Below, piece by piece: positions 9,921-20,450 of a stretch of 64,000 bases of DNA. Origin of the DNA: Alcaligenaceae bacterium (GTDB lineage: Bacteria; Pseudomonadota; Gammaproteobacteria; Burkholderiales; Burkholderiaceae_B). The notes beneath the pieces are model-generated. The model was not told the DNA's origin. It ran no database searches and saw only the letters and a program-made list of their open reading frames with translations. A program made the translations under genes and the position numbers. Positions within the stretch are counted from its first letter, which is position 1. The number at the start of each line of letters is the position of its first letter. The stretch spans positions 163,697 through 227,696 of the forward strand of contig JACCEO010000005.1 in the NCBI GenBank assembly GCA_013416485.1. Direction: 5' to 3'.

Positions 9921-11452
9921 TATTGCTGCCCCGGTTTGCGTTGATGCCAGTCTGTTAGCTGCTGATAGCGGTCAGCAATGGCCAATAAACTGCCTTCGCT
10001 GAAGTAATTACCTATGATTTGCAGCCCTATAGGTAAAGGCTGCGCGGATGTGCTGAAGCCGCAGGGTATGGACATGCCGGGCAGACCCGCCATGTTGACC
10101 CCTAGTGTGTAGATATCGCCTAGCCAGTCAGTGACAGGATCAGTATTTTGTTGGCCTATGGCTTTGGCAACTTTAGGGGTGACGGGACCCATAATGACGT
10201 CGCATTGTTGGTCCAGTGCCTGCTGGAAGTCGCGGACAATTAGGCGGCGTACACGTTGCGCTTGTAAGTAATACGCGTCGTAATAGCCATCGGATAGCAC
10301 ATAAGTGCCCACCATGATGCGTCGCAACACTTCGGTGCCAAAGCCTTCGGAGCGTGAACGACTGGTCATGTCTTCCAAATCGCTGTAGTTGGCGGTACGG
10401 TAGCCAAAACGTACGCTGTCAAAGCGTGACAGGTTGCTAGAGGCTTCGGCAGGACCAATCACGTAATAGGCAGGTATGGCAAGCTTGGTCAGAGGTAGCG
10501 AAATACTGACACGAATAGCGCCTAGGGATTCAAAAGTGACAAGTGCCGCTTCTATGGCGCTGGCAATATCGGGATCCAGGTCTTTACTGAAGTATTCTTG
10601 AGGTATGCCTATGCGCAGGCCTTTCAGGGGTTGGCTACCGTTGCTGTTCTGGGTGGCCAAGGCCGTTTGGAAGTCGCGACGTATGCGCCCAGGTTGATTG
10701 GGTGTGCCGTCGCAGTTTTCTAGACTAGTAGAGTCGCGAGTGTCGAAGCTGCTGATAGGATCTAACAGTTCCAGTAGGTCTTGGGCATGGCGTGCAATGG
10801 GGCCGGCCTGGTCCAAGCTAGAACCGTAAGCAATGATGCCAAAGCGCGATACCGTGCCGTAGGTGGGCTTAATGCCGCTAACGCCACACAGGGCAGCTGG
10901 CTGGCGTATAGAACCGCCGGTATCTGTGCCAGTAGCGGCCATAACTAGGCCAGCTGCTACCGCAGCAGCCGATCCGCCCGAAGAACCACCCGCTACGCGG
11001 CTGGTGTCCCAGGGATTTTTTGCAGGGCCAAAGATGGAGTTTTCGTTGCTGGAACCCATAGCGAATTCGTCGCAGTTCAGCTTGCCCAGTGATACTGCAC
11101 CAGCGTCTTGTAGCAAACTGACTACCGTGGCATCAAAGGGGCTTACATAATCGGCCAGCATTTTGCTGGCGGCCGTAGTGCGCCAGCCTTTAGTAACGAA
11201 TAGATCTTTGTGGGCAATAGGTATGCCAGTTAAGGGCGAGACCTTGCCACTGGCCAGAGCCAGATCAGCAGCGTCTGCTTGCGCCAGAGTCAGATCAGGG
11301 TTAGTTTGTGCAAAGGCGTTTAGACCCCCTTGAGCGTTGATGGCATCCAAGGCGCTAAGCGCAAGTTCGCGGGCACTAAGCTGGCGAGTTTGCAACGCCT
11401 GATGTAACGCGGCGATGCTGGGGAATTGTGTATGTAGTGGTGTACTGGACAT
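9920..11452 (-). CDS. gatA: Asp-tRNA(Asn)/Glu-tRNA(Gln) amidotransferase subunit A
   Basis: Glutaminase subunit of GatCAB and an amidase-signature enzyme. The Ser-cisSer-Lys triad is supported by the lysine in [10 protein letters not shown] and the serine-rich [16 protein letters not shown] block, with the nucleophile region [15 protein letters not shown] following. At 510 residues it is slightly longer than many homologues, mainly through an insert near residues 240-275 (polar, Asn/Asp-rich). It lies 3 bases after gatC and overlaps gatB by one base. Confidence 0.97.
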   Translation of the reverse strand: MSSTPLHTQFPSIAALHQALQTRQLSARELALSALDAINAQGGLNAFAQTNPDLTLAQADAADLALASGKVSPLTGIPIAHKDLFVTKGWRTTAASKMLADYVSPFDATVVSLLQDAGAVSLGKLNCDEFAMGSSNENSIFGPAKNPWDTSRVAGGSSGGSAAAVAAGLVMAATGTDTGGSIRQPAALCGVSGIKPTYGTVSRFGIIAYGSSLDQAGPIARHAQDLLELLDPISSFDTRDSTSLENCDGTPNQPGRIRRDFQTALATQNSNGSQPLKGLRIGIPQEYFSKDLDPDIASAIEAALVTFESLGAIRVSISLPLTKLAIPAYYVIGPAEASSNLSRFDSVRFGYRTANYSDLEDMTSRSRSEGFGTEVLRRIMVGTYVLSDGYYDAYYLQAQRVRRLIVRDFQQALDQQCDVIMGPVTPKVAKAIGQQNTDPVTDWLGDIYTLGVNMAGLPGMSIPCGFSTSAQPLPIGLQIIGNYFSEGSLLAIADRYQQLTDWHQRKPGQQ

Positions 11453-11455
11453 GGA

Positions 11456-11764
11456 TTACTCGATAACCGTGGGCACTAGGAATAGGCCATCTTGTTGGCC
11501 AGCGGCGTTAGCCATTAGGGCCAGGCGCTCGTCTTCAGTTGCCGTAGCACGGGCGACATCGGGGCGTAGGCGTAATGTTACGTCTTGACGGTCGGCCAGA
11601 GGGTGCGCCAAAGGTTCTATACCTGTAGTGTCTACCGCTTGTAGCTGTTTCATCAGGTTTAAAATGCCGGTCAGTTCTTCTTGTGAACGGGCGTTTTGTT
11701 CGGGCGTAAGTTGTATACGCGCGAGCCGCGCAATGCGGTCCACATCTTGCTCGGTAATTGCCAT
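11456..11764 (-). CDS. gatC: Asp-tRNA(Asn)/Glu-tRNA(Gln) amidotransferase subunit C
   Basis: Small clamp subunit that holds GatA and GatB together. I use the ATG at 11764, giving 102 residues starting MAITEQDVDRIARLARIQLT, the usual GatC N-terminus; the frame stays open 15 more codons to an ATG at 11809 but those residues look non-homologous. First gene of the left-running gatCAB operon, divergent from mreB. A TATAAT hexamer on this strand at 11887-11882 could be its -10, though no good -35 is apparent. Confidence 0.94.
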   Translation of the reverse strand: MAITEQDVDRIARLARIQLTPEQNARSQEELTGILNLMKQLQAVDTTGIEPLAHPLADRQDVTLRLRPDVARATATEDERLALMANAAGQQDGLFLVPTVIE

Positions 11765-11986
11765 TAGGTTCTTGCTTTCAGATAGGAAGTTGTAAGGTGG
11801 CGTGTCCATATGCAGCCAGGTCCTATGTCATGAACCGGTTACGGAACATAACAGACGCCAATTCAACCTTATAGATGCACAATTATAAGTTATCATAAGC
11901 GGTTTAATTCGCCATCTATTTCTTGCGGACATAAAGCGCCAGAAACCTCGGCACGAATTCATCTTTTTTCACTTTACACATACTGA

Positions 11987-13036
<1,050 letters not shown>

Positions 13037-13107
13037 GCCTGGCTCCGTAAACGCCTGGAACGCTCGGTAGCGGACCAGGTTTATCAAGGTGCTGGTGCGG
13101 CTATCTT

Positions 13108-13995
13108 ATGCAAGAAAATGGCACCATCAGATTATTCAAGCGCGGTCCAACGGCTGAACTTCGGTTAGTCATACTGGTCCTGATCGCGCTTAGTTTACTG
13201 ATTGTTGATTCTCGTTGGCGTTCGCTGGAACCAGCGCGCCAAGCTGTGTCGGTGGCGTTGTATCCTTTTCAGCGTTTGATGTTTGCACCACGTGATGTCG
13301 TGGAGCGCATCAATGACTGGACGGATGCGGCGGCTTCGGCGCGCACTGAAAAAGAAGCATTGCAGCGTCAGCGCATAGAACTGGCTCAAATCTCTACCCA
13401 TGCGGCACAACTGGCTGCCGAAAACCAACAGTTACGTCGCTTATTGAATGTAGCCGATACGGGCACGCAACCAGCTATTGCGGTTCAGGTACTGTACGAG
13501 CCTCCTAATGCATTCTCCCATCACTTGGTGTTCAATAAAGGCACAAGTAGCGGCATTTTGCCTGGGATGCCAGTGATCGATGAAGGAGGCATCGTTGGCC
13601 AGATAGTACGGGTCACGCCTTTCACGTCGGAAGCCGCCTTGCTGACTGATGACCAAGTCGCTATTCCCGTTCAAGTGCTTCGTAATGGCCTGCGGCTTAT
13701 TGCCTTTGGGGGAAATGTTTCAGGCAAGGTCGAAGTGCGTTATTTAACGGCAGATGTGGACATAGAAGCTGACGACACTTTAGTTACCAGCGGTATTGGT
13801 GGTTTATTTCCAGCAGGTTTGCCAGTGGCTAGGATAGAGCGCGTAGAGCGGGATGCAGCCTCGGGGTTTGGGGTGGCAGTAGCGTCTCCCTTATCGCATC
13901 CTGAGCGTTATCGTCATTTTTTAGTGTTGCGTGTCGATGTCGCTCCACAAGCATCTACCTCGGAGGACCACCTAGATGGTACACAAAGCGAATAA
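13108..13995 (+). CDS. mreC: Rod-shape-determining protein MreC
   Basis: Periplasmic scaffold of the elongasome that activates PBP2/RodA. One transmembrane helix is visible at about residues 19-36 (LVILVLIALSLLIVD), then a coiled-coil-like stretch rich in Glu/Gln (residues 75-112) and the beta-rich MreC domain (NKGTSSGILPGMPVIDEGGI; VTSGIGGLFPAGLPVARI). Length 295 is normal. Its 3' end overlaps mreD by 20 bases, and the mreD ribosome site lies inside mreC. Confidence 0.96.
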   Translation: MQENGTIRLFKRGPTAELRLVILVLIALSLLIVDSRWRSLEPARQAVSVALYPFQRLMFAPRDVVERINDWTDAAASARTEKEALQRQRIELAQISTHAAQLAAENQQLRRLLNVADTGTQPAIAVQVLYEPPNAFSHHLVFNKGTSSGILPGMPVIDEGGIVGQIVRVTPFTSEAALLTDDQVAIPVQVLRNGLRLIAFGGNVSGKVEVRYLTADVDIEADDTLVTSGIGGLFPAGLPVARIERVERDAASGFGVAVASPLSHPERYRHFLVLRVDVAPQASTSEDHLDGTQSE

Positions 13996-14554
13996 TCGCG
14001 CGCTGGTAACGGCGGCACGTCATTCGCCTCTGAAGGGCTTGCAGCCCATAGACGACACGCCATTTCGACGGCCTGCATCAGGCTGGTTTATCTGGTCCAC
14101 CATCATTGCCATGTGGCTGATTTCCTTACTGCCTTGGCGTTTGTGGCAGCCTGCACCAGAGTTGCTCTTGTTGGTATTGGCCTTTTGGTGCTTGAATGAA
14201 CCCCAGCGGGTGGGCATGTTAACGGCATTTTGTTTTGGGCTGTTAATGGATGTACATGACGGCGGTTTACTGGGCGAGCATGCCTTGGTTTTTACGCTGG
14301 TGGCGTACGGAGCCGTTGTCTTAAGGCGGCGCCTGCAGCGCTTTGATGCGCTTATTCAGGCCATACATATGGCGCCGGTTTTTGTGGTGGCAGCGGCTGT
14401 TGCTACTTTGGCACATGCCTGGCTAGCTGGCGAGTGGGCTGGCTGGCAGTGGCTATGGTCGGCGTTGTTTACAGCTGCCTTATGGCCAGTGGCCGACATC
14501 CTTTTACATATGCCTCAGCGACGCCTAGACGAGGCCGACTCCAGTTCGGTTTAA
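13976..14554 (+). CDS. mreD: Rod-shape-determining protein MreD
   Basis: Integral membrane partner of MreC. The 192-residue protein has about five hydrophobic helices starting near residue 38 (WSTIIAMWLISLLPW), with the FCFGLLMDVHDGGLLGEHAL block typical of MreD. The ATG at 13976 has GGAGG about 10 bases upstream. The first 35 residues are hydrophilic. Poorly conserved family, so the call leans on topology plus position between mreC and mrdA. Confidence 0.94.
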   Translation: MVHKANNRALVTAARHSPLKGLQPIDDTPFRRPASGWFIWSTIIAMWLISLLPWRLWQPAPELLLLVLAFWCLNEPQRVGMLTAFCFGLLMDVHDGGLLGEHALVFTLVAYGAVVLRRRLQRFDALIQAIHMAPVFVVAAAVATLAHAWLAGEWAGWQWLWSALFTAALWPVADILLHMPQRRLDEADSSSV

Positions 14555-14578
14555 GACCGATCAGACCATAACGGGACT

Positions 14579-16489
14579 ATGTTCGAATTCAAGAAAACCA
14601 ACCAGCACCAGAAACGCAGGATAGTATTGCGCGTTTGGGTAGCAGGTGTGTTTGCTTTGCTGTGCTTTAGCACCTTGGTAGGACGGCTGTGGTATTTGCA
14701 GGTGGTACGTTACGAAGGGTTGGCAGCACGTGCCGACCAAAACCGTATGGCGGTAGTGCCTATACCACCGCGGCGAGGTGAAATTGTTGACCGCACTGGC
14801 GTAGTGCTGGCGCGTAATTACCGTGATTACACTTTAGAAGTGACCCCAGCTAACGTCAGCGGGAAACTTGAAGACGTCATTGATCATCTTAGTGAGTTGG
14901 TTCACGTTAGTCCGTCTGATCGACGTCGATTTATCCAAGGGGTGGGGCAAGGGGGACGCTACACACCGGTCATGTTGCGCAATAATCTGAATGAAACCGA
15001 AGCTTCTTGGTTCGCCGCGAATTCCTATCGTTTCCCCGGTGTCGAGCTTAAGGCCCGCTGGGTGCGTGAATATCCTCAAGGGGAAGCGGCAGCCCATGTC
15101 CTGGGGTATGTGGGTAGAATATCTGAAGGTGATCTGACCAGTCTGGAAGCCAGTGGGCAATTAGGAAATTACCGCGGTAGTAACACTATAGGTAAAAAAG
15201 GTTTGGAAAAAACCTGGGAAACCGCTTTGCACGGTAAAACCGGTATTGAAGAAGTGGAAGTCACTGCTTCAGGGCGGCCTGTTCGCACCCTAAGTCGTAT
15301 TGATCCTGTCCCTGGTTCTGATTTGGTATTGTCGATAGATATAGGTTTGCAAAAAGAAGCTGAACGCCAATTCAAGGGACGTCGTGGTGCTTTGGTGGCC
15401 ATAGAGCCTAAAACGGGTGACATCCTAGCGTTTGTATCTGCGCCCTCATTTGATCCCAATCTATTTATTGACGGGATTGATGTCGAGAGCTGGCGTAAGT
15501 TGAACGAATCCCCAGATCATCCGTTAATCAATCGCCCTCTTTATGGGACTTACCCCATAGGGTCTACCTACAAGCCCTTTGTTGGCTTGGCAGCGCTAGA
15601 GCTGGGTAAGCGTAACGCCACCCAGCGTTTTCCTGACCCAGGCTATTTCGAATTCGGGGGGCAGCGTTTCCGTAATGCCGGCGGAGCCGTGTATGGGCCC
15701 ACCGATATGCACCGCGCTATTGTTGTGTCCTCAGATACCTACTTCTTTTCCCTGGGACCAGAAATTGGTGTGAATGCCCTACACGACTTTAGTAAACAGT
15801 TTGGTTTTGGGCAAATTACCGGTATCGATTTAGAAGGCGAAAAACGTGGGGTCTTGCCCTCTACGGAATGGAAACGGCTGAACTATAAGAATCCAGCGCA
15901 GCAGCGTTGGTACGCAGGAGAAACGGTATCAGTAGCGGTAGGGCAGGGGTATAACAACTTCACTTTGCTGCAGTTAGCGCAAGCCACTGCGGTACTGGCC
16001 AATGATGGCGCTTACATGAAACCGCATTTGGTCAGCCTGGTGAAAAACCCACAAACAGGCGTGGCAGAACGGACAGTGACTGAACCGTCGTATGTTATTC
16101 CCTTGAAACCTGAAAACCTGGATGTGATTCGTAAAGCAATGGTCGATGTCATGCGTAGTGGTACGGCACGCCGAGCCTTTGCTGGCACTAGCTACCAGGC
16201 AGCTGGAAAAACAGGAACGGCCCAAGTTTACAGCCTTAAGGGTGCAAAATATAACGCGAATACTGTGGACGAGCGCCTGCGAGATCACGCCTTGTTTATG
16301 GCTTATGCACCTGTCGAGGACCCGCAAATTGCAGTGGCATTAATCATGGAAAATGCGGGTTGGGGGGCAACGATTGCTGCTCCGGTGGCGCGCAAGGTAT
16401 TTGATTATTGGCTAACAAACAACCACACAGATAGCGACAGCACAGAAACGATGGCAATCGAACCTGTTGAGCCCCCGGAGCAGCCATGA
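14579..16489 (+). CDS. mrdA: Penicillin-binding protein 2 (elongasome transpeptidase)
   Basis: Peptidoglycan D,D-transpeptidase for side-wall elongation. A signal-anchor helix occupies residues 18-40. The dimerisation domain (RRGEIVDRTGVVLARNYRDY) is followed by the transpeptidase domain with active-site serine S329 in GSTYK, the S384-S385-D386 second motif and K544-T-G as third motif. Length (636) is normal; the tail from about residue 615 is low-complexity and acidic. It overlaps rodA by 4 bases (ATGA). Confidence 0.97.
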   Translation: MFEFKKTNQHQKRRIVLRVWVAGVFALLCFSTLVGRLWYLQVVRYEGLAARADQNRMAVVPIPPRRGEIVDRTGVVLARNYRDYTLEVTPANVSGKLEDVIDHLSELVHVSPSDRRRFIQGVGQGGRYTPVMLRNNLNETEASWFAANSYRFPGVELKARWVREYPQGEAAAHVLGYVGRISEGDLTSLEASGQLGNYRGSNTIGKKGLEKTWETALHGKTGIEEVEVTASGRPVRTLSRIDPVPGSDLVLSIDIGLQKEAERQFKGRRGALVAIEPKTGDILAFVSAPSFDPNLFIDGIDVESWRKLNESPDHPLINRPLYGTYPIGSTYKPFVGLAALELGKRNATQRFPDPGYFEFGGQRFRNAGGAVYGPTDMHRAIVVSSDTYFFSLGPEIGVNALHDFSKQFGFGQITGIDLEGEKRGVLPSTEWKRLNYKNPAQQRWYAGETVSVAVGQGYNNFTLLQLAQATAVLANDGAYMKPHLVSLVKNPQTGVAERTVTEPSYVIPLKPENLDVIRKAMVDVMRSGTARRAFAGTSYQAAGKTGTAQVYSLKGAKYNANTVDERLRDHALFMAYAPVEDPQIAVALIMENAGWGATIAAPVARKVFDYWLTNNHTDSDSTETMAIEPVEPPEQP

Positions 16490-17622
16490 AACGGATTTTA
16501 GCGTGGGGCATTAAAGCACTGACCGTTTTCGATTGGCCATTGCTGGCCTTGTTGGTCTTAATGGCAGTGCTGGGATTAACTGTCATGCACTCGGCCGTAG
16601 GTGAAACCGATTGGCGCTTTGTGGGTCAGTCGCGTAACTTTTTAGTTGCGTTTCTGTTTATGTGGGCTGTTGCGCTGGTGCCTGTGCCGTGGTTGATGCG
16701 CATGGCTCCGTATGTATATGCCTTGGGACTGATATTACTGTTAGCTGTTGAGTTTTTTGGTGAAACCAGTAAAGGGGCGACACGTTGGTTGGATTTAGGC
16801 GTAATACGCATACAACCTTCTGAAATGCTCAAGATAGCTGTCCCATTATTGTTAGCCTGGTATTTTCATCGCAATCAAGGCAAGTTAAGGGTATTGGATT
16901 TTCTGGTCGCTGGCGTGTTGTTAGCCCTGCCTTTTATTCTGATTGTCAGGCAGCCTGACCTGGGCACTGCATTGTTAGTGTTTGCGTCGGGTTTTTGTGT
17001 TATTTATTTTGGTGGCTTGTCTTTTCGTTTGTTGGTGCCCTTGGCGATTATTTTAGTTGCTGGTCTGAGTACCTTAATCTACTACGAAGACCAGATTTGT
17101 CTGCCCGATGTTGATTGGGTGGTTTTGCATGAATACCAAAAGTATCGTGTTTGTACCTTGCTTGACCCCAGCTCTGATCCTTTAGGTAAAGGTTTCCACA
17201 CGATACAGTCCATGATAGCGGTGGGGTCTGGTGGAGTTTATGGTAAGGGCTACATGCTGGGTACACAGTCGCATTTAGACTTCATCCCTGAACGTACTAC
17301 TGACTTTATTTTTGCTGTATTTGCTGAAGAATTCGGCTTGTACGGCGGGATTATGCTGTTGGTCTTGTACGCTTTGATCATAGTGCGTGGCTTGGCAATT
17401 GCTGCCAGCGCAAAGACACAATTTGGTCGTTTGTTGGCAGGGGCTATGGCCATGATGTTTTTTGTCTACGTGTTTGTGAACGTTGGCATGGTCACAGGCC
17501 TGCTGCCAGTAGTGGGTGTGCCTTTGCCCTTCATGAGCTATGGTGGTACCGCCTTGCTGACACTGGGCGGAGCCTGCGGTATGCTAATGAGCATACAGCG
17601 CTATCGACCTGACCGGCGTTAG
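16486..17622 (+). CDS. rodA: RodA, SEDS peptidoglycan glycosyltransferase
   Basis: Multi-pass SEDS-family glycan polymerase that works with PBP2. Ten or so hydrophobic segments are visible, with conserved SEDS blocks RQPDLGTALLVFASGF, IQSMIAVGSGGVYGKGY (loop with family glycines), FIPERTTDFIFAVFAEEFGL and LPFMSYGGTALL near the end. Length 378 is normal. Coupled to mrdA by an ATGA overlap. Its stop codon overlaps the mutY stop codon on the other strand (bases 17619-17622). Confidence 0.97.
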   Translation: MKRILAWGIKALTVFDWPLLALLVLMAVLGLTVMHSAVGETDWRFVGQSRNFLVAFLFMWAVALVPVPWLMRMAPYVYALGLILLLAVEFFGETSKGATRWLDLGVIRIQPSEMLKIAVPLLLAWYFHRNQGKLRVLDFLVAGVLLALPFILIVRQPDLGTALLVFASGFCVIYFGGLSFRLLVPLAIILVAGLSTLIYYEDQICLPDVDWVVLHEYQKYRVCTLLDPSSDPLGKGFHTIQSMIAVGSGGVYGKGYMLGTQSHLDFIPERTTDFIFAVFAEEFGLYGGIMLLVLYALIIVRGLAIAASAKTQFGRLLAGAMAMMFFVYVFVNVGMVTGLLPVVGVPLPFMSYGGTALLTLGGACGMLMSIQRYRPDRR

Positions 17623-18713
17623 ATCAAATCAGCATTTAGGTGCTCTGGATACAGGCCTTCAAGCAGTTTCTTTACCGGTGCAGGTAGGGCCATCTGGCTT
17701 AGCTGATCAAGGTTTACCCAGGAACGGTCTGGATTCGTTTGCGTTACAACGGGTGTTTCACATAGTATTAACCACGGTTCAATATGCAGTTTGAAATGTG
17801 AAAAAACATGCAGCATAGACGCCATTTTTTGGGCATGGTGTGTGGTTTGCCCCATGTGGGTACAGGCAATACGCAAGTTATCGGCATCATCGTACTTTGG
17901 CAGGCTCCATAAGCCACCCCAAATACCAGGTGATGGTTGTTGTTCCAGCAAGATTTTGTTTTTATTCGTCAAAATCAGCATGGCGCAATGACGCTCGGGT
18001 ACCACTTTCTTGGTTTTTCTGACTGGCAGTTCGTGTTGCACAGACATGGCCTGTGCATAACAAGTGGCTTTCAAAGGGCAGTTGATGCAATCGGGCTTGC
18101 CACGCGTGCAGCGAGTAGAGCCCAGATCCATCAGTCCCTGGGTATAGGCCGTCATATCAAGCTGTGCCGGTGCGTGTTCTAGCACCGTATCGGCAGTTTT
18201 CCACAAGGTGTTTTCGGTGGCAGTCAGGTTGGGTTGCCCATAAATACCAAAATATCGGGTAAATACCCGTTTAACGTTTCCATCCATAATGGGGCTGCGT
18301 TCCCCCCACGAAAAAGCCGCAATGGCGGCAGCCGTGGACCTGCCTATACCAGGCAGTGTGGCAATCTGTTTTGGGTCTCTTGGAAATTCACCACCCCATT
18401 TAGTGCATAGTTCTTGGGCACAACGATGCAAGTTACGGGCGCGGGCGTAATAGCCTAGCCCCGCCCAGTAGGGCATGACTTCATCCTGATCGGCTTTGGC
18501 CAAAGCCTGTACGCTGGGGAAACGTTCTAGAAAACGTTGGTAGTACCCAATGACCGTACTGACCTGGGTTTGCTGCAGCATGATTTCCGACAGCCAGATC
18601 CGGTAAGGGTCACAGGTTTGTTGCCAAGGCAGTTCATGGCGGCCATAGCGTTTTTGCCAAGCAACTACGTGAGTGGCAAAAGTATCATAAGCAGGTGTAG
18701 CGTTTAGTGGCAT
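17619..18713 (-). CDS. mutY: Adenine DNA glycosylase MutY
   Basis: Removes adenine mispaired with 8-oxoguanine. The catalytic domain shows IMLQQTQVSTVI, the HhH-GPD region LPGIGRSTAAAIAAF followed by MDGNVKRVFTR, and four iron-sulfur cysteines in CTRGKPDCINCPLKATC (C-x6-C-x2-C-x5-C). A C-terminal Nudix-like domain for 8-oxoG recognition follows (GIWGGLWSLPKYDD). Length (364) is normal. The ATG shares one base with the ftsX stop, so ftsE-ftsX-mutY are probably one transcript. Confidence 0.97.
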   Translation of the reverse strand: MPLNATPAYDTFATHVVAWQKRYGRHELPWQQTCDPYRIWLSEIMLQQTQVSTVIGYYQRFLERFPSVQALAKADQDEVMPYWAGLGYYARARNLHRCAQELCTKWGGEFPRDPKQIATLPGIGRSTAAAIAAFSWGERSPIMDGNVKRVFTRYFGIYGQPNLTATENTLWKTADTVLEHAPAQLDMTAYTQGLMDLGSTRCTRGKPDCINCPLKATCYAQAMSVQHELPVRKTKKVVPERHCAMLILTNKNKILLEQQPSPGIWGGLWSLPKYDDADNLRIACTHMGQTTHHAQKMASMLHVFSHFKLHIEPWLILCETPVVTQTNPDRSWVNLDQLSQMALPAPVKKLLEGLYPEHLNADLI

Positions 18714-19621
18714 TAAAATTGAGTGTTGCGTGTTACCGACCAGCGCGCAGATAACGCTGCCAGTATGGCAACCATAATTACTGATAGTAGCAGGCTTAAG
18801 GTATCAGGTAGTTGCAAGGTGATTTGTGTGCCGTAATTGCTGGCAAGCCGACTTAGGGCGTTATTCAGTGGATACAAAGCTAAGGCAGTCAGGCCTATGG
18901 CTAGCAGGCTGGCGAATACGCCTGTTAGGGCGCCTAAGTATAAAAAGGGGCGACGTACAAAGGCTTCGGTTGCCCCCACTAAACGGGCTACGCCAATTTC
19001 TTCGCGCTGGGTTAGGGCTTGCATACGCACCGTATTGAAAACCGTGGTTAGTACCACCAGTGCTACGCCTAGGGCTAACAAACCCAGTACTGCACGTAGG
19101 AAACTAATAATGGACTCTAGGCGTTTGACCCAAACGCTGTCTAGTTGTACTGCGTCTATGTGTTCGTGGTCGCGCCATTGCTTAGCCAAGGCCGATGCAC
19201 GGGTAGCCAGTTCGGGCATATCCAGTAAGGTTACAACCACGGCATGAGGCAAAGGGTTGTCCGGCAAAACAGCTAAGGCCTCTGCCCAGGCGGGATTGTT
19301 TTTTAGCGTATTTAACGCGTCATCTCGGGCGACTACCCGCACATCCTGTATATCGTTGGTGTGCTCTTTCTGTAAGGTTGTGGCGAGTTGCTTGGCCTGC
19401 TCCAGAGTAGTTTGACTATTTAAGAATAGGGTAACTTCAGGGGATACCGGAATGTGTCGCACCACAGGTTGGGCCGACACCAGTACCGAAGCGGTAATCA
19501 TGGGTATGGATAGTGTTAGGCTAATGACCAGAATATTCGATAATGTAGAAAAAGGCTGGTTAGTCAGGCGGCGCAAGGCAACTAACAGAGCGTAACGATG
19601 ATGACGCAACCAACGGTTCAT
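18713..19621 (-). CDS. ftsX: Cell-division protein FtsX
   Basis: Membrane subunit of the FtsEX complex that controls septal peptidoglycan hydrolases. The 302-residue protein has an N-terminal helix at about residues 25-47, a periplasmic domain of roughly 110 residues, then three more helices (AVLGLLALGVALVVLTTVFN and beyond), the classical four-helix FtsX layout. The EEIGVARLVGATEAFVRRPF block is diagnostic. Its ATG overlaps the ftsE stop (ATGA). Confidence 0.96.
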   Translation of the reverse strand: MNRWLRHHRYALLVALRRLTNQPFSTLSNILVISLTLSIPMITASVLVSAQPVVRHIPVSPEVTLFLNSQTTLEQAKQLATTLQKEHTNDIQDVRVVARDDALNTLKNNPAWAEALAVLPDNPLPHAVVVTLLDMPELATRASALAKQWRDHEHIDAVQLDSVWVKRLESIISFLRAVLGLLALGVALVVLTTVFNTVRMQALTQREEIGVARLVGATEAFVRRPFLYLGALTGVFASLLAIGLTALALYPLNNALSRLASNYGTQITLQLPDTLSLLLSVIMVAILAALSARWSVTRNTQF

Positions 19622-20289
19622 ACAGAAACTCCAGCAATATCAAAGAAGCGACCAGAATCTATACGTAGTGTGCGATTGGCATAACTTGCCATCAGAGCTT
19701 CGTCGTGGGATGCAATCAGGGTAGTCACGCCCACCTGATTGAAATCACGGAAAACTTCCATAATGCGTCGGGCACTTTCTTGATCCAGGTTGGCGGTGGG
19801 TTCATCGGCGATCAAAATAGCAGGGCGGTTTACTATGGCACGGGCTATCGCCAGACGTTGTTGTTCACCACCGGACATCTCAATTGGGGTTAAGCCCTCT
19901 TTGCCGGACAAGCCTACTTTCTTCATAGCAGCACGGGCACGTGTGATGGCCAGTGTGCTGCTTAGTCCTGCCACTGCCAAAGGTAGCAAAACGTTGTCTA
20001 TGGCACTGCGGTCATAAAGTAAGTGAGTGTCTTGCAGGATGACCCCAACAGCACGGCGTAGGTAAGGGCGTGCCCTAGACGGCATTCTGTCGATACGGTG
20101 GCCATTGACTTGCACTGAACCCCGGCTAGGCGGTTCAAGTCCGCCTATCAGTTTCAATAAAGTGGATTTACCGGCGCCAGAAGGTCCGGACACAAAGATG
20201 AATTCGCCCGGCTTTATTCTGAAATTAATATCAGCCAATATATTATGACTACGTCCATAGGACTTGAAAACGTGCTGGAATTCGATCAT
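19618..20289 (-). CDS. ftsE: Cell-division ATP-binding protein FtsE
   Basis: ABC-type ATPase partner of FtsX. Walker A GPSGAGKST, signature MSGGEQQRLAIARAIV, Walker B ILIADEP and the switch histidine in LIASHDEAL are all present. The ATG at 20289 (MIEFQHVFKSYG) gives 223 residues, the usual FtsE size; the frame remains open 20 codons further upstream, but these look non-homologous. No clear Shine-Dalgarno. Divergent from aapJ with about 160 bases between the starts. Confidence 0.96.
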   Translation of the reverse strand: MIEFQHVFKSYGRSHNILADINFRIKPGEFIFVSGPSGAGKSTLLKLIGGLEPPSRGSVQVNGHRIDRMPSRARPYLRRAVGVILQDTHLLYDRSAIDNVLLPLAVAGLSSTLAITRARAAMKKVGLSGKEGLTPIEMSGGEQQRLAIARAIVNRPAILIADEPTANLDQESARRIMEVFRDFNQVGVTTLIASHDEALMASYANRTLRIDSGRFFDIAGVSV

Positions 20290-20450
20290 AGGGCTAGGGT
20301 TTAAGGCCTGTATAAGAAGAATATAACGCTCGCAAGGGATATCCCGCATATGTGAAATTGGCTGTAGCCGCTACGATTTCATCCCTAACGGTCGTATACG
20401 TGATTGTATGCCGTGTTCAAAATTTAAGACCACACTCAAAGGGGCAAACT

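Noticed and set aside
20352..20450. Upstream GTG start for aapJ
   Set aside because: It would place 33 residues before a clear signal peptide; the ATG at 20451 has a ribosome site.
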